DNA of 64,000 nucleotides from NCBI RefSeq assembly GCF_023701485.1, contig NZ_JAMQBK010000008.1, positions 1 to 64,000 of the forward strand, given 5' to 3'. This stretch comes from Aporhodopirellula aestuarii (GTDB lineage Bacteria; Planctomycetota; Planctomycetia; Pirellulales; Pirellulaceae). Under the pieces are notes generated by a model. It was given only the letters and a program-made list of their open reading frames with translations, did no database searches and was not told the origin of the DNA. Position 1 is the first letter of the stretch. Every line of letters starts with the position of its first letter. A program made the translations under genes and the position numbers. This document shows positions 44,455 through 54,994 of this stretch, in pieces.

Positions 44455-47013
44455 CTATTTGAACAGATCCAGGACGCGTTTCTTCTGTTCTTCCTCGGTT
44501 TCTTCCAACAAATTTTCTTGGTCCTGGATTAATCCACGCATCAGGTCCAATATCTCATTGAAACTTTCCAAGTCCAACATTTTTTCGAGGACAGCTGAAA
44601 GTTGCAGCAAGATTTCTTCATTGGTGGTGACCGCCGTCTGCACGGCCGTTCGCATCTGTTCGGCCGAAGTTTCCCCGGAGGAACCTGCCTGTTCGGGTGG
44701 GGCGGAAGACATCAGAATCCGTTCCAGCTCGACGATTTGACGCCGCAGATTTGGGAAAGGTTCCTCAACGACGTCTGCCAATGGTGTACGCACCCCCTCT
44801 TCAAGCCGTTCGCGGCGATCGACCGAGTCGATTCGGTTGTTCACCATCTCGAGCAGGAGGTCGTCGAGTCCGGCGACAATCCCGGCGAGTTCATCGGTGG
44901 TCTTGGCCGCCTGCAGTTCGGCTTGTCGGATTCGCAGTTGCACCCGTTGCCGCGAGCGGAAATTCTCCTGATCGGAGGTGCCTGCGGATTCGGACGCCGC
45001 ATCCCCACCTTCGATGTCGGCGTCGTCGGTTGCGGTGTTGTCGGTATCCCCATCTCCGCTTTGATCGTTCGAGTCACCGGTCGTCGCACTTGCCATCAGG
45101 TCGGTGGCTTCGCCTTCGATCGCCGTGAGACTTTGGCGCAATCGGCGGGTTTCATCAATCGCTTGTTCGAGTCGCGAGCGGAATTCGAGTTCGCGACGTT
45201 CCAGTGTCGCGAGCAATTCCTCCGGTGTAACGACTTGCAACCGAACCAGTTCGCCTTGCGTGATGTGCGATGAGCCCAAATCGAAACGATCTTGTGCCTG
45301 GGTATTGAGCGTGACGGTCGCCCCGGGGGCGATTGGTGTCAGCACCGACTCGTCGGCGAGTTCACGCAAGTCGATGGTCAATGACACGGCGCCTTGGCGA
45401 TCGAGTTCCGGCGAGACGGTGTAGTTCTGTTCGTCCGCGCCACCCGATCCATCAGGAGTCCCTTGCGAAGGCGTGACTTCGGCGAGCGGATTTTCCGTGG
45501 CTTGCTGGCGGACCGTCATCGTGATCGACATCGACTCGATTCCGTAGTCGTCTTTCGCGGTTGCTTCGATTGGCAGCATCGCGATCGGTGTAATCGATGA
45601 CCCGATGCCCGACAAACGCATCGTTGTTTCGGGGGCCTCATCACGTACCACGCCGATGAAATACCGATACGCGGCTTGAGCCGAAATGCCATCGTCGTCT
45701 CGAGGGACGATTCGAATCGAAGTGGCATCACGCACGTCATCGAGCGAGATCGTAAAGCTCATCGCATCCTCGGCGATGGTCGCCAATAGCTCGCGGTCGG
45801 TTTCCCCGGTCCCGGCAGTCGTGCCAGCACTACCACCCGAGCGTGCATCGGACGCAACAATATCGACAGCACCGAGTGGCGAGCTGGTCTTACCAACCAG
45901 TGTCAACGAACTACCTTCGCGGATCCGAACGCCGGCCTGGTAATCGAGTTGCTGATCAAACTCTTGCCCGTTTGAAAAGACTCGCAGGTAATCCGGGTAG
46001 CGAACCTTCATTTGCATTTGAGCGATCGCGGGCGGGTCGACGGCTTCGATGCGATATCCGCTCAATCGGTCATCGAGTCCGCGAATCGAGAGCGTGACCG
46101 ATTTGGCGAGCGAGGTCAGCGGCGGACCGTCGAGAACAAACGACTGGTATCCATCGATCACGCGACCCACACGGCGGAGATTGCTTTGCCCCCGGTTGCC
46201 TTCGTCATCGACGTAAGACACGGTGCACAGGTCAGGGATCTCGTGACCGAATTCTTCCCCGGCGGCGCGGATTCGCAAGGTTGCGTTACTACCGCGGGCC
46301 AATTGCACGACTCCGTTTTCGAATTTAACCAACTCGGTGGCACCGTCGTCTGCCTGCGAAGCCGCGATGATCGGGACTTCCACGCCGACCATTTCAAGGG
46401 CGGCGTTTCGCGGCCACGGCGAATCCGACAACAGCGTCAACCGGCCGACTGCGCGTCCAAACGTTTGCGGGCTCGCGATCGCCATCGCCACCGCTGCCAA
46501 TAGGAGCGGGATGACGATCGACAGTTTTTGGCGAATCGGTTCGGGGCGAAAGACACGGTCTAAATCGACACCGTCGACTTGGCGTTCCGCTTCGCGTTGG
46601 ACCTGTTTCAAGAACGTCGGGCTGTAGGAATCGCCCTTCCGCGAGGGATCGCCGAGTTGCACCGCGGTCACGAATCGACCGCCAATTTCAGGGTGATGAC
46701 GTTCGATCAAGAGTGCCAAGGAATCGTCTGGCAATTCCCGGCTCATCCGCGATACCAGGAACCGCCAAAACAGAACAAGGACCAGCACCAAGGTCGCGAT
46801 CAGAACAACGCCGCGTGCTGAGCGAGGCATCTCACTGCCACCGACCCGAACGGGCAGGTAATCAATCAGGAACGCGATCCAAAACACCGCCAATAGGGCC
46901 GCCGACAAGGCCAACACCGAATCCCAAACGATGTACCGACGCACCTGTTGACGCAGTCGCGACAACAACGACTCGACCGAGCGTGGCAGATGGTGGGATG
47001 AGGATTGTGGCAT
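44455..47013 (-). CDS. Large membrane protein of the MoxR cluster (DUF4175-like)
   Basis: The 852-aa protein has two N-terminal transmembrane helices (about 30-50 and 67-88), a soluble loop, a third helix near 163-183 (KLSIVIPLLLAAVAMAIAS), then a long beta-rich extracytoplasmic region (about 200-600) followed by a coiled-coil C-terminal region with QAELQAAKTTDELAGIVAGLDDLLL and a terminal helix. The N-terminal arrangement resembles DUF4175-type proteins found in aerotolerance-like gene clusters. No catalytic motif is seen. It stands between the VWA protein and the 599-aa gene, with short spacers, indicating cotranscription. Confidence 0.75.
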   Translation of the reverse strand: MPQSSSHHLPRSVESLLSRLRQQVRRYIVWDSVLALSAALLAVFWIAFLIDYLPVRVGGSEMPRSARGVVLIATLVLVLVLFWRFLVSRMSRELPDDSLALLIERHHPEIGGRFVTAVQLGDPSRKGDSYSPTFLKQVQREAERQVDGVDLDRVFRPEPIRQKLSIVIPLLLAAVAMAIASPQTFGRAVGRLTLLSDSPWPRNAALEMVGVEVPIIAASQADDGATELVKFENGVVQLARGSNATLRIRAAGEEFGHEIPDLCTVSYVDDEGNRGQSNLRRVGRVIDGYQSFVLDGPPLTSLAKSVTLSIRGLDDRLSGYRIEAVDPPAIAQMQMKVRYPDYLRVFSNGQEFDQQLDYQAGVRIREGSSLTLVGKTSSPLGAVDIVASDARSGGSAGTTAGTGETDRELLATIAEDAMSFTISLDDVRDATSIRIVPRDDDGISAQAAYRYFIGVVRDEAPETTMRLSGIGSSITPIAMLPIEATAKDDYGIESMSITMTVRQQATENPLAEVTPSQGTPDGSGGADEQNYTVSPELDRQGAVSLTIDLRELADESVLTPIAPGATVTLNTQAQDRFDLGSSHITQGELVRLQVVTPEELLATLERRELEFRSRLEQAIDETRRLRQSLTAIEGEATDLMASATTGDSNDQSGDGDTDNTATDDADIEGGDAASESAGTSDQENFRSRQRVQLRIRQAELQAAKTTDELAGIVAGLDDLLLEMVNNRIDSVDRRERLEEGVRTPLADVVEEPFPNLRRQIVELERILMSSAPPEQAGSSGETSAEQMRTAVQTAVTTNEEILLQLSAVLEKMLDLESFNEILDLMRGLIQDQENLLEETEEEQKKRVLDLFK

Positions 47014-47087
47014 GAAACTGATACGAACGAGATGCGAGAGTGTGAGGAGGAAACCGGTCGCTAAAAGCTAAATACGAACATGTGCCA

Positions 47088-49916
47088 TCACGCGAGCCTG
47101 TGTAAACGGCGAGTGACCCATTCGAACGTCAACACCGAGGCGATCAGCCACATCAGCACGGCGTTACGACGTTCACCAAACGGACGGTCCGGCGTCCCCG
47201 CGAGAACCGTGACTTGAGGTTGCGGCTGGATCGTTTTCGTGAGTGTCTCCGCGACGCTCGTAATCGAACCGGCGTTGTCGACCGGCAGGTACTTGCCCCG
47301 GGTCGTGGTCGCTAACTGCATCAGTTCATCGTCAGCCCGTCGCGGCCGTTCGAGTTCGCTGGTGGGCAGTCGCACCTGAACGGTTTGACGCAGAATCTGT
47401 TCATCGAGCGCGTCGCCGATCGTCAATTGGATCTCGTAACTGCCGCTCTTGGTCGCTACGAAATTCCCGGTGTAGGTTCCGCCGCGTGGTGAGTCGGCCG
47501 CTGGCGACAAGCGGAGGTCTTTGATGCGTCCGTCTGGCGAGAGCAGCTTGGCGGTGACAAACGGCTCGTTAAGCGGTTGGAACTGATCGTCGACGAGTAC
47601 CGCCCGCAGCGTCACGGTTTGGCCGACCATCGCACGTGCCGCGTCAACGAGGAGCATGCCCCGGTTACTGTCACGGAGCAATCGCCCTTCGCTCACCCAC
47701 CGCACGAGTTTGGTGTAGTAGTTGTCGAAGTACTGATCGCCGGCCGCGCGAAGACGCCACATCTCGCCGCTGCCTTGGAAATACACGCGACCTGCCCCGT
47801 AAAATTGGCTCGCCAAAAAGATCGGCAGACTGCCGCTGACTTCCGTCGTTGGATCCGAGAAGTACGCATACACCTTGGCACCCGGCTTGGCACTCTTGAC
47901 GCCGACATAGTCATACACGTTGCCGACTTCCTGCCAGATTTCGAAACTTTGTTCCGGCGTGTCGGCGACCCACAGGAATTCGGCACCGGCGGCTTCGGGC
48001 GTGAACTCGAGCGGCCAAGCGTTACGGCCTCCTTGGCGTCCACCGCCAAGCAACGGGCCACGTGTGGCGAGATTCACCGGAAAGAAGCCATTGATTTGAC
48101 TCGTGCGGGTGTCACCCCGTTTCGTCGTGATCTTTGGATGATAGACGGGGCCAGCGACCAGTACCAAACCGCCCGCTTGCTGCGTCAAGAAACGATCGAT
48201 CAGATCGAGTGACGCCGAATCGATCGCGGCCCAATCCGGATCGAACATCAGGATCGCATCGTATTCGAATAACTCTTCGGCGGTTTGCGGAAACGTAGTC
48301 AGCAGTTCGTCCGCGTCTTGGCTGATGCCCGTGCGGCCGGTTTGCAACCATACGTCCAATTGCACCGAGTCGTCGCGGTAAAGCAGGTTTCGCACAAAGC
48401 GGTATTCACGCGTCGGGCCACCGGCAATCGCCAGCACCTTCAGTTTGCGAGCGACAACTTCGTAGCGTGCGGTTTGCATGTCGTCGACACGATTGCGGTC
48501 TTCCGGCGGGGCGACGATGCGAACGCCAAGCCGACGTCGGCCGACGGTCTGCGGTTCGATCTCAAACCGGATCCCCGTCAACGTCGCATCCGGTTCCAAC
48601 CGCACACGTTGACTCTCGAGAACCTGCCCGCCCGGTAAACGGTTTTGATCGCCTTCATCTTCCACCGCCGGTCCATCTTCGTTGGCGTTGTCCAACGCAT
48701 CGATCAACTCCACGTCCACTTCCATCGCCGATTCACCGGTGGCCTGCAGGACGGCGGCAACGACAAACTTATCTCCCGGGTATACCCGCCGAGGTGCTTC
48801 CAAATCCACGACGCGAACATTGGTTGGCGGTTGGCTGCTGCCGAGTCCCACCGGGTAAAGCGAAACTTCATCGCGACGCGCCATCGCGAGCGCCGACGAC
48901 AGCGGTGTGCCCCCGTTGTTCTGTCCATCGGTGATTAACACGACGCCAGCGAGAGTCGTCGAATCGTGATCCACGAGAATCGATCGCAGTGCGTCACCGA
49001 TCGGGCTTTGTGCTTGGCTCGCTGCGAGCATGGTTTCCCAATCGATTGAAACCGGTTCGGGAGCGGTGACGTCGTCCGATTCAGCCTCGGTGTCGTTTGT
49101 GCTGTCGGTCTCACCGGAGTCAGCCGAATCGGTGAGTCCCACGATCGACAGCAACGATTGATCGGTGTGAACCATGTAAACGGCACCGAGCGAAATGATG
49201 CCCGAGACCATCGTGATCGCAGCGACGAGCAGTGTCCAACCGATGGTTTCTCCACGCCCTGTCGTCGCGTTTGATTTGGAGTTAACCGCGGCGGGGGATT
49301 TGGCTGGGCGGAGCGATGCCGTCGCGCCGAGAACTAATGACAAAACGCTCGCGATCGCAAACACGGCGAGACAAAATACGCCGAAGAGTGCGAAAGGACT
49401 CGTGGGCTCTTTCGCGATGTCGTTGGTCATGCCGCTCGTTGGACTCGAATCCGATTCGGTCTCGCCGTCGGACGCGTCATCGGGGGCTGAGGTCGCGATC
49501 AATTCCGGTCCACCGATCGCGTACACGCTCGTGCGGTGCTCGTCATCGAACTTGTCGAGCATCTCCGATTGTTCGAGTAGGTTCAACGCGAGTTGGGTGC
49601 GTGACGGCGAGTCCATCGCTCCGCTAGACGGCAGCGACATCGATTGGCTGGTGTCGACCAGAACCACGACTTCGCTCGCTCGCGTGATCCGGCGTTCGGT
49701 GCGTCGGACGAGGTCAAAGAACAGGAAGACGATCGCCAGGATCGCCGTCAATCGCAACGCGATTAGCGTCCAACGAACCGGACGAGGCAACTCCGACGCA
49801 TCGCGGCGATAGTAGATCACGCACACCGCGAGGGCCGCGATGATCGCTGCCAACAGAGCGGCCCAAATCCACCACCCGTCGATCGATGCCGCTCGTGCAA
49901 ATTCGTAAACGATCAT
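47088..49916 (-). CDS. VWA-domain membrane protein
   Basis: The 942-aa protein has two N-terminal helices (about 14-36 and 49-69) and a von Willebrand A domain in which the MIDAS motif is intact at about residues 88-92 (VVVLVDTSQSMS), with LITDGQNNGG later on. A pair of helices (ALFGVFCLAVFAIASVLSLVLG and GWTLLVAAITMVSGIISLGAVYMV) is inserted inside the VWA region, so part of it is membrane-bound. A long beta-rich C-terminus ends in a hydrophobic segment (AVLMWLIASVLTFEWVTRRLHRL). ATG 49916 overlaps the upstream stop as ATGA. Metal-dependent ligand binding in the periplasm is inferred, as for BatA/BatB. Confidence 0.85.
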   Translation of the reverse strand: MIVYEFARAASIDGWWIWAALLAAIIAALAVCVIYYRRDASELPRPVRWTLIALRLTAILAIVFLFFDLVRRTERRITRASEVVVLVDTSQSMSLPSSGAMDSPSRTQLALNLLEQSEMLDKFDDEHRTSVYAIGGPELIATSAPDDASDGETESDSSPTSGMTNDIAKEPTSPFALFGVFCLAVFAIASVLSLVLGATASLRPAKSPAAVNSKSNATTGRGETIGWTLLVAAITMVSGIISLGAVYMVHTDQSLLSIVGLTDSADSGETDSTNDTEAESDDVTAPEPVSIDWETMLAASQAQSPIGDALRSILVDHDSTTLAGVVLITDGQNNGGTPLSSALAMARRDEVSLYPVGLGSSQPPTNVRVVDLEAPRRVYPGDKFVVAAVLQATGESAMEVDVELIDALDNANEDGPAVEDEGDQNRLPGGQVLESQRVRLEPDATLTGIRFEIEPQTVGRRRLGVRIVAPPEDRNRVDDMQTARYEVVARKLKVLAIAGGPTREYRFVRNLLYRDDSVQLDVWLQTGRTGISQDADELLTTFPQTAEELFEYDAILMFDPDWAAIDSASLDLIDRFLTQQAGGLVLVAGPVYHPKITTKRGDTRTSQINGFFPVNLATRGPLLGGGRQGGRNAWPLEFTPEAAGAEFLWVADTPEQSFEIWQEVGNVYDYVGVKSAKPGAKVYAYFSDPTTEVSGSLPIFLASQFYGAGRVYFQGSGEMWRLRAAGDQYFDNYYTKLVRWVSEGRLLRDSNRGMLLVDAARAMVGQTVTLRAVLVDDQFQPLNEPFVTAKLLSPDGRIKDLRLSPAADSPRGGTYTGNFVATKSGSYEIQLTIGDALDEQILRQTVQVRLPTSELERPRRADDELMQLATTTRGKYLPVDNAGSITSVAETLTKTIQPQPQVTVLAGTPDRPFGERRNAVLMWLIASVLTFEWVTRRLHRLA

Positions 49917-52579
49917 TGCGTCACCTCCGTCGTTTCGTCTGACTCGACCGAAGAAACCGCACCGGCTCGTCGGGATCGAGATCGACCGCGCGGCCGAATC
50001 TCCATGGCCGATTCGTGTACGCCGCGAGCGGATCCGATTCCGGACACATGACGACGCCCTTGCCCGGCGGATCCCGGTTTCGCGTGATACGACGCCCAAG
50101 CGGCGAGTGCCTGTTCGATGCCCAGTAAAATCGCGAGCAACGCCAGTAAAATCAGCAAGAACGTCGACATGCCGCCGATATTACCGTCGCTTTCCCACGT
50201 TCCAGTGGACATGAATTCGATTCCCATTCCCGGCAAATCACGAAGCACTTCCGCGTGTGTGACTTGGGCCAGATCGCTTTCGCCGACTCGCAACACCGAC
50301 GCCAACGGCAACACGCTCGTTTGTCCGTCGGTACCCGTTCGCTGCCATTCGGCGATGCCTGGCATCAGAAAATCTTCCACCCCGGCTTGTTCGGAAATCA
50401 CCATTTCGGTCGGCGAAACAACAATGCTCGTTGATTGATCATCGGCCTCAAGTTCGATCGACATCCGTGGCGGTTCGTCGGCGGGTGGCAATAGCAGAGC
50501 CGTCGGCAGGTAACTGTCGCCTGGTATCGGTAATTCGGCGGGTTCATCGATCAACCGCGAGGTTGCCTGTGATGCGCCACTGAACAGCATCGCGTTGGTT
50601 TGGAGCAAGAAAACGACGAATGTCGGATCGCCCGGCCAATTGTTCCATTTCCCATCGAGCCCCGTGTTGACCGTCACGATACGTCCGCGGCCAAGCGTGT
50701 GACGAACGGCGACCGGAACACCGTCACCGCGTTCGAGCAAAATACGCAGGTCGAGCGGGTCATCCGTCGCGGGCGGGACCGGTCTTCCGGACGCATCCAA
50801 AGTCGCGTCGGCAGCCATGTCGTTCTCAGGTGCATCGTTTGGCAGTGAGTTTCCCGGGCTAGTATTCTCAGACGCCACGCTGATGGTCGACGGGGCCGGT
50901 GACCAAACCCTTTGCAGATTGACGAGTCCGAAGACGCCGTTCCCGGCACGTGAGATCGGTCCGAGCATTTCAGCGTCTTTACCGAACACGAGTGCACTTT
51001 CTCGTTTCGACTGGGCGGGATCGGTGTCGTCACCGCCGAAGCCCAAGTCGCTAGCGGTCTCGATGCGATCGAGTTCAAAGGGCAACAATTGCCGGTTGGG
51101 GCTCGCCAGATTGCGGTTATAGTTCTCTGCCGAAACGTTGTTGCCGAGAAACCATGCCAATCCTCCGCCGTCGCGAACGTATTGGCTCAGCGTATCGGAT
51201 GCCCTCTCGTTGATTTCTGGAACGTCGATCAAGTAAATCGCACGATAACGCTGCAGCGTTTCGAGCGTCGCATCACGCAGCATCGCGGCGGGTCGGACTT
51301 CCGGTATCGCTCCGATCCGAACTTGGCTGCCGGGATCGAGAACCGAAGACACGTGGTAGCCGCCGATCCCATCGGAATTGCCGTCAACGATCAAGACCCG
51401 CTGAGCGTCGGCGAGCGGTATCGTGCAAACGCGAGTGTTGTCGACCGCGAGTGCGTCGTCGGGCAAACCCACGCGGACGACGTGCGTGCCCTGTTTGTCG
51501 ATGTAAACCTGAAACGTTTTGGTGAGTTGTTGTCCGGCAGGAATCGACTCGATCATGATCGCCGGCAGGCTTTGTGGCGAACCGCTGAACGTTGATGTCG
51601 GATCGGCCACTTTCACGTCGTCACCGTAAGTGATCACGTTTGCGGTTAACGCAACGTTCTTGGCTTCCGAGTCCGAATAGTTCTTCACCGTGACGTTCAT
51701 CATCACGGGAACGCCGGCGACCCACACGTCGGGTTCGGGGGCGAGGTCCGTGATCGCCAGGTTGCGTGGCCGCGCCGTGCTGCCGGTCTCGACACAGTCG
51801 ATCATGCGAATTTCGGCGCCACTCTTTTTTGCTTTCTCCAACGACACAGCGATTCGTCGAGGCGATTGCCAATCACGCCGTGAGAAATCGCTGACCACGT
51901 ACAGCCTACGAGAATCGGCTGGGTTCGCCGTCAACAGATCGCTCGCCAAGTCAATCGCTGCGACCAAGTCCGTCCGCAGCGTCGAGGCACGTGTGCTCAT
52001 CAGTCGTTCGATTTGGCGAGCGTCACCGGTCACGGTTTGTGCGGCAAGGTCCGCGGCGGCATCCGCGGAACCCTTGTTCGCGTCGCCGATCAGCGCTGCC
52101 CGACTCGCTCGCATCACCGTCAGTTGATGGATGCCCTCGTCCGTGCTCAATCCACGAACGAGCGAAGCGATTGAAGCGAGGGCTCGGTCATAGGCTGTCG
52201 AATCGCGACCGCTCTCGGCGGGGGCTTCACCAACCGCTGCGCCGGAGCCCGCTCCGCCCGCAACCCGTTGTCGCATCGAATAGCTGTCGTCGAGCACGAT
52301 CACATGATGAGTCGTCTGGCCACCGATCACACCAATCAACCCACGACCCCCGATCAGTCCGGCGAGTACCGCGATCAACAACGCGGCAACCGCCAACCGG
52401 GTCAGCAGCAATAGCAATTGCCGAAGCACGATCCATCGGCGTTGCTTGCGATAACTCGCCAACAGAAAATCCATCGCCGCCCATTGCGTCCGTCGATGGC
52501 GCAGCAGATTGATCAGGTGAACCAGTAACGGAACACCGATGAAGAGGAAACCGGCGGCGAGGGAGGGATAGAGCAGCAA
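49913..52579 (-). CDS. BatA-type VWA membrane protein
   Basis: The 888-aa protein begins with a BatA-type N-terminus (LLYPSLAAGFLFIGVPLLVHLINLLRHRR, then WIVLRQLLLLLTRLAVAALLIAVLAG), followed by a VWA domain whose MIDAS reads DDSYSM (Asp97, Ser99, Ser101). A glutamine-amidotransferase-like segment (AQRVLIVDGNSDGIGGYHV...) lies in the middle, and the C-terminus has a final helix (FLLILLALLAILLGIEQALAAW). This fits a chaperoned envelope protein next to MoxR and DUF58. The start at 52579 begins the typical BatA leader; the GGGAGTT repeat lies about 20 bp upstream. Confidence 0.88.
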   Translation of the reverse strand: MLLYPSLAAGFLFIGVPLLVHLINLLRHRRTQWAAMDFLLASYRKQRRWIVLRQLLLLLTRLAVAALLIAVLAGLIGGRGLIGVIGGQTTHHVIVLDDSYSMRQRVAGGAGSGAAVGEAPAESGRDSTAYDRALASIASLVRGLSTDEGIHQLTVMRASRAALIGDANKGSADAAADLAAQTVTGDARQIERLMSTRASTLRTDLVAAIDLASDLLTANPADSRRLYVVSDFSRRDWQSPRRIAVSLEKAKKSGAEIRMIDCVETGSTARPRNLAITDLAPEPDVWVAGVPVMMNVTVKNYSDSEAKNVALTANVITYGDDVKVADPTSTFSGSPQSLPAIMIESIPAGQQLTKTFQVYIDKQGTHVVRVGLPDDALAVDNTRVCTIPLADAQRVLIVDGNSDGIGGYHVSSVLDPGSQVRIGAIPEVRPAAMLRDATLETLQRYRAIYLIDVPEINERASDTLSQYVRDGGGLAWFLGNNVSAENYNRNLASPNRQLLPFELDRIETASDLGFGGDDTDPAQSKRESALVFGKDAEMLGPISRAGNGVFGLVNLQRVWSPAPSTISVASENTSPGNSLPNDAPENDMAADATLDASGRPVPPATDDPLDLRILLERGDGVPVAVRHTLGRGRIVTVNTGLDGKWNNWPGDPTFVVFLLQTNAMLFSGASQATSRLIDEPAELPIPGDSYLPTALLLPPADEPPRMSIELEADDQSTSIVVSPTEMVISEQAGVEDFLMPGIAEWQRTGTDGQTSVLPLASVLRVGESDLAQVTHAEVLRDLPGMGIEFMSTGTWESDGNIGGMSTFLLILLALLAILLGIEQALAAWASYHAKPGSAGQGRRHVSGIGSARGVHESAMEIRPRGRSRSRRAGAVSSVESDETTEVTQ

Positions 52580-52598
52580 GGAATTTTATGGGCGGTAA

Positions 52599-52654
52599 GG
52601 GAGTTGGGAGTTGGGAGTTGGGAGTTGGGAGTTGGGAGTTGGGAGTTGGGAGTT
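52599..52654. repeat. Heptanucleotide tandem repeat (GGGAGTT)8
   Basis: Eight perfect copies of GGGAGTT, same unit and orientation as at 1426-1499. It lies between the BatA-type gene start (52579) and the DUF58 gene's stop (52784), so a transcript crossing from moxR-DUF58 into the rest of the cluster would pass it as its C-rich complement. Confidence 0.95.
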
Positions 52655-52783
52655 TTTCGGAGGGCGGTTGCTAGCTGGTTTGAGGTGCGCTTCTCAAGCT
52701 CATTTGAGTGATCAGTCGTCGTGTCGCAGGATCTCGTCTCTCTCCTACTCCCCCACTCCCTTCTCCCCTACTTCCACGCTTCC

Positions 52784-53671
52784 TCATCCTCGTTGTCTTG
52801 CGGAGAGGAACTTGGCGAGGACGGCGTCGAGGGGGTCGGAGGTGCGGACTTGCATCGTATCAATTTTCAAACGGCCACATGTGCGACGGACGTTTTCCAA
52901 GAAGCTATCGAGGGCTTCGAGGTATCCCTCACGAAGTGCCGCGGGGTTGCAGTTGAGGAAGGTCGGATCTTCGAGTCCTTCGAAACGTGTTGCCCCGGTG
53001 AACTCGAAGTCCCATTCGTCGTCGTGCAGGACATGAAACAGGGCAACGTCGTGACCTTGGGAACGCAGCAAGCGGAGTCCGTCGGTCAGCGAATCAATAC
53101 CGAGCAGATCTGAGATCACGCAAACCAAACCGCCACGAGGGATCGCCGCTGCGACTTGCCGGGTGACCTTGGGCAGTTGCGTTTGGCCGTCTGTCTTGGA
53201 GGCGGCCAACGCATTGAGCATGCGATTGAGTTGATGTTGATTGCTGCGAGCCGGGACGCTGTCGCGGATCTCGGTATCAAACGTGAACAGTCCCGCGGCG
53301 TCTTTCTGACGGAGGGCGAGATAGGCCAGCGAAGCGGCGATCGACGACGCGTAATGAAACTTGTTCTGTTCGCCTTCCCCATACGCCATGCTGCCGCTGC
53401 AATCGACGAGCAGGTGCAAACGAAGATTGGTTTCTTCTTCGAATTGCTTAATCGTCAAACGGTCTTGACGTGCGTACACCTTCCAATCGATGTGCCGCAA
53501 CTCATCACCGGCAACATATGGCCGGTGCTGGAGGAACTCGATCGATTGGCCGAAGTACGGGCTGCGGTGCATCCCGGACAAGAACCCTTCGACGACGCGT
53601 CGCGCCGTCAGTTCGAGTCGCCGGATGCGAGCCGTTACTTCAGGTCGCAAATATTTTTTGGAATCGGGCAT
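52784..53671 (-). CDS. DUF58 domain protein
   Basis: The 295-aa protein carries the DUF58 signature [26 protein letters not shown] and a VWA-like core, [24 protein letters not shown], with the DCSGS metal site. It has no transmembrane helix and is the normal length. DUF58 proteins are always next to MoxR ATPases and VWA proteins and are thought to be co-chaperone partners. The start overlaps the end of moxR by 32 bp, so the two are tightly linked and likely translated together. Confidence 0.93.
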   Translation of the reverse strand: MPDSKKYLRPEVTARIRRLELTARRVVEGFLSGMHRSPYFGQSIEFLQHRPYVAGDELRHIDWKVYARQDRLTIKQFEEETNLRLHLLVDCSGSMAYGEGEQNKFHYASSIAASLAYLALRQKDAAGLFTFDTEIRDSVPARSNQHQLNRMLNALAASKTDGQTQLPKVTRQVAAAIPRGGLVCVISDLLGIDSLTDGLRLLRSQGHDVALFHVLHDDEWDFEFTGATRFEGLEDPTFLNCNPAALREGYLEALDSFLENVRRTCGRLKIDTMQVRTSDPLDAVLAKFLSARQRG

Positions 53672-54755
53672 CGCGTGACAATTCGTCTTCGGTCGTTGGG
53701 GTCGCGTCGATGATCCGATCGATCACGTCATCGCTCGTGATTCCTTCACTCTCGGCGGCAAAGTTCACCACCATGCGGTGACGCAGCACCGGTGGTGCGA
53801 GCGCCTGGATGTCTTCGACCTGGACATGATGTCGGCCCTGCAGTAACGCACGCGCTTTGCCACCGAGAATCATGAACTGCACGGCCCGTGGACCTGCACC
53901 CCAACCGACCAAATCGTTGACGAAGTCTGGCACGCCTTCGCCACCCACACGCGTTTGTCGGACGAGCGACAAGGCGTACCGAATCACGTGATCGCTGACC
54001 GGGACTTGGCGAACGAGATGTTGCAGACGAAGGATCTCCGCCCCCGTTAAAACGGGTTCGGCGGTTCCCGATACGGTTCCTGTTGTGCGACGTGCGACTT
54101 CGAATTCTTCGTCGAAACTCGGGTAATCGACAAAAATCTTGAACATGAACCGGTCTTGTTGAGCTTCCGGCAGCGGGTATGTGCCCTCTTGCTCGATCGG
54201 GTTCTGCGTCGCGAGTACAAAGAACGGATCATCCAGGACGTGTCGCTCACGACCCGCGGTGACTTGGCGTTCCTGCATCGCTTCGAGCAGCGATGCCTGC
54301 GTTTTGGGAGGCGTCCGGTTGATTTCGTCCGCCAGCACGATGTTGGCGAACAACGGGCCGGGCATGAATCGCAATTCGCGATGCCCCGAAGCCCGGTCCT
54401 CTTCGATGATTTCGGTACCCGTCACGTCGGCGGGCATCAAGTCGGGCGTGAACTGAATCCGGCTGAACGAAAGATCAAGTGTTTTGGCCAAAGTGCTGAT
54501 CATCAGCGTCTTGGCGAGCCCCGGAACGCCCTCGAGCAACACGTGTCCGCGGCTGAAAAGACAGATCAGGATCTCGTCGATCACATGCTCTTGACCGACG
54601 ATGATTTTGCCGAGTTCGGCCAAAACACGTTGTCGGGCGGTATGCAGGAGACCGGCATCAGCCTCGCTAACGGGGGCGTCGACGGGCGATCCGGCGCCAC
54701 CGGGTTGGCCGTTTCCGGTTTCCTGAGCGTGATCAGAGTGCTCGGGTTGATTCAT
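53640..54755 (-). CDS. moxR: MoxR family AAA+ ATPase
   Basis: The 371-aa protein has an acidic N-terminal tail of about 35 residues and a MoxR-type AAA+ core: [14 protein letters not shown] (Walker A), [27 protein letters not shown] (Walker B and sensor region), [27 protein letters not shown] (sensor 1 and Arg finger). A C-terminal lid ends with DARFQKIF. MoxR ATPases load or remodel protein complexes, typically for VWA proteins. It is the first gene of the minus-strand cluster, 239 bp after the Rieske gene upstream, and overlaps DUF58 by 32 bp. Confidence 0.95.
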   Translation of the reverse strand: MNQPEHSDHAQETGNGQPGGAGSPVDAPVSEADAGLLHTARQRVLAELGKIIVGQEHVIDEILICLFSRGHVLLEGVPGLAKTLMISTLAKTLDLSFSRIQFTPDLMPADVTGTEIIEEDRASGHRELRFMPGPLFANIVLADEINRTPPKTQASLLEAMQERQVTAGRERHVLDDPFFVLATQNPIEQEGTYPLPEAQQDRFMFKIFVDYPSFDEEFEVARRTTGTVSGTAEPVLTGAEILRLQHLVRQVPVSDHVIRYALSLVRQTRVGGEGVPDFVNDLVGWGAGPRAVQFMILGGKARALLQGRHHVQVEDIQALAPPVLRHRMVVNFAAESEGITSDDVIDRIIDATPTTEDELSRDARFQKIFAT

Positions 54756-54994
54756 TCAGACGGTCTCGAAGAGGGCGTTTTCATAAAAACAGTTAAGGCA
54801 GTTTAACCCACGCGGCAACTTTGTGATGCCAGGGGCAACGCGATTTGAAGATCTCACGTCTTGGCTAAACACCGCCGTACCACAAAAACCGGTACCCCCC
54901 AAGCTGTGTCAGACGCGTGCATTGCCGGTGGAGTTCACCGTTTCGCCACCGCAAGGCGAAGATTCACGCCGGTTTGTAAATCGCTCGCATTGGT

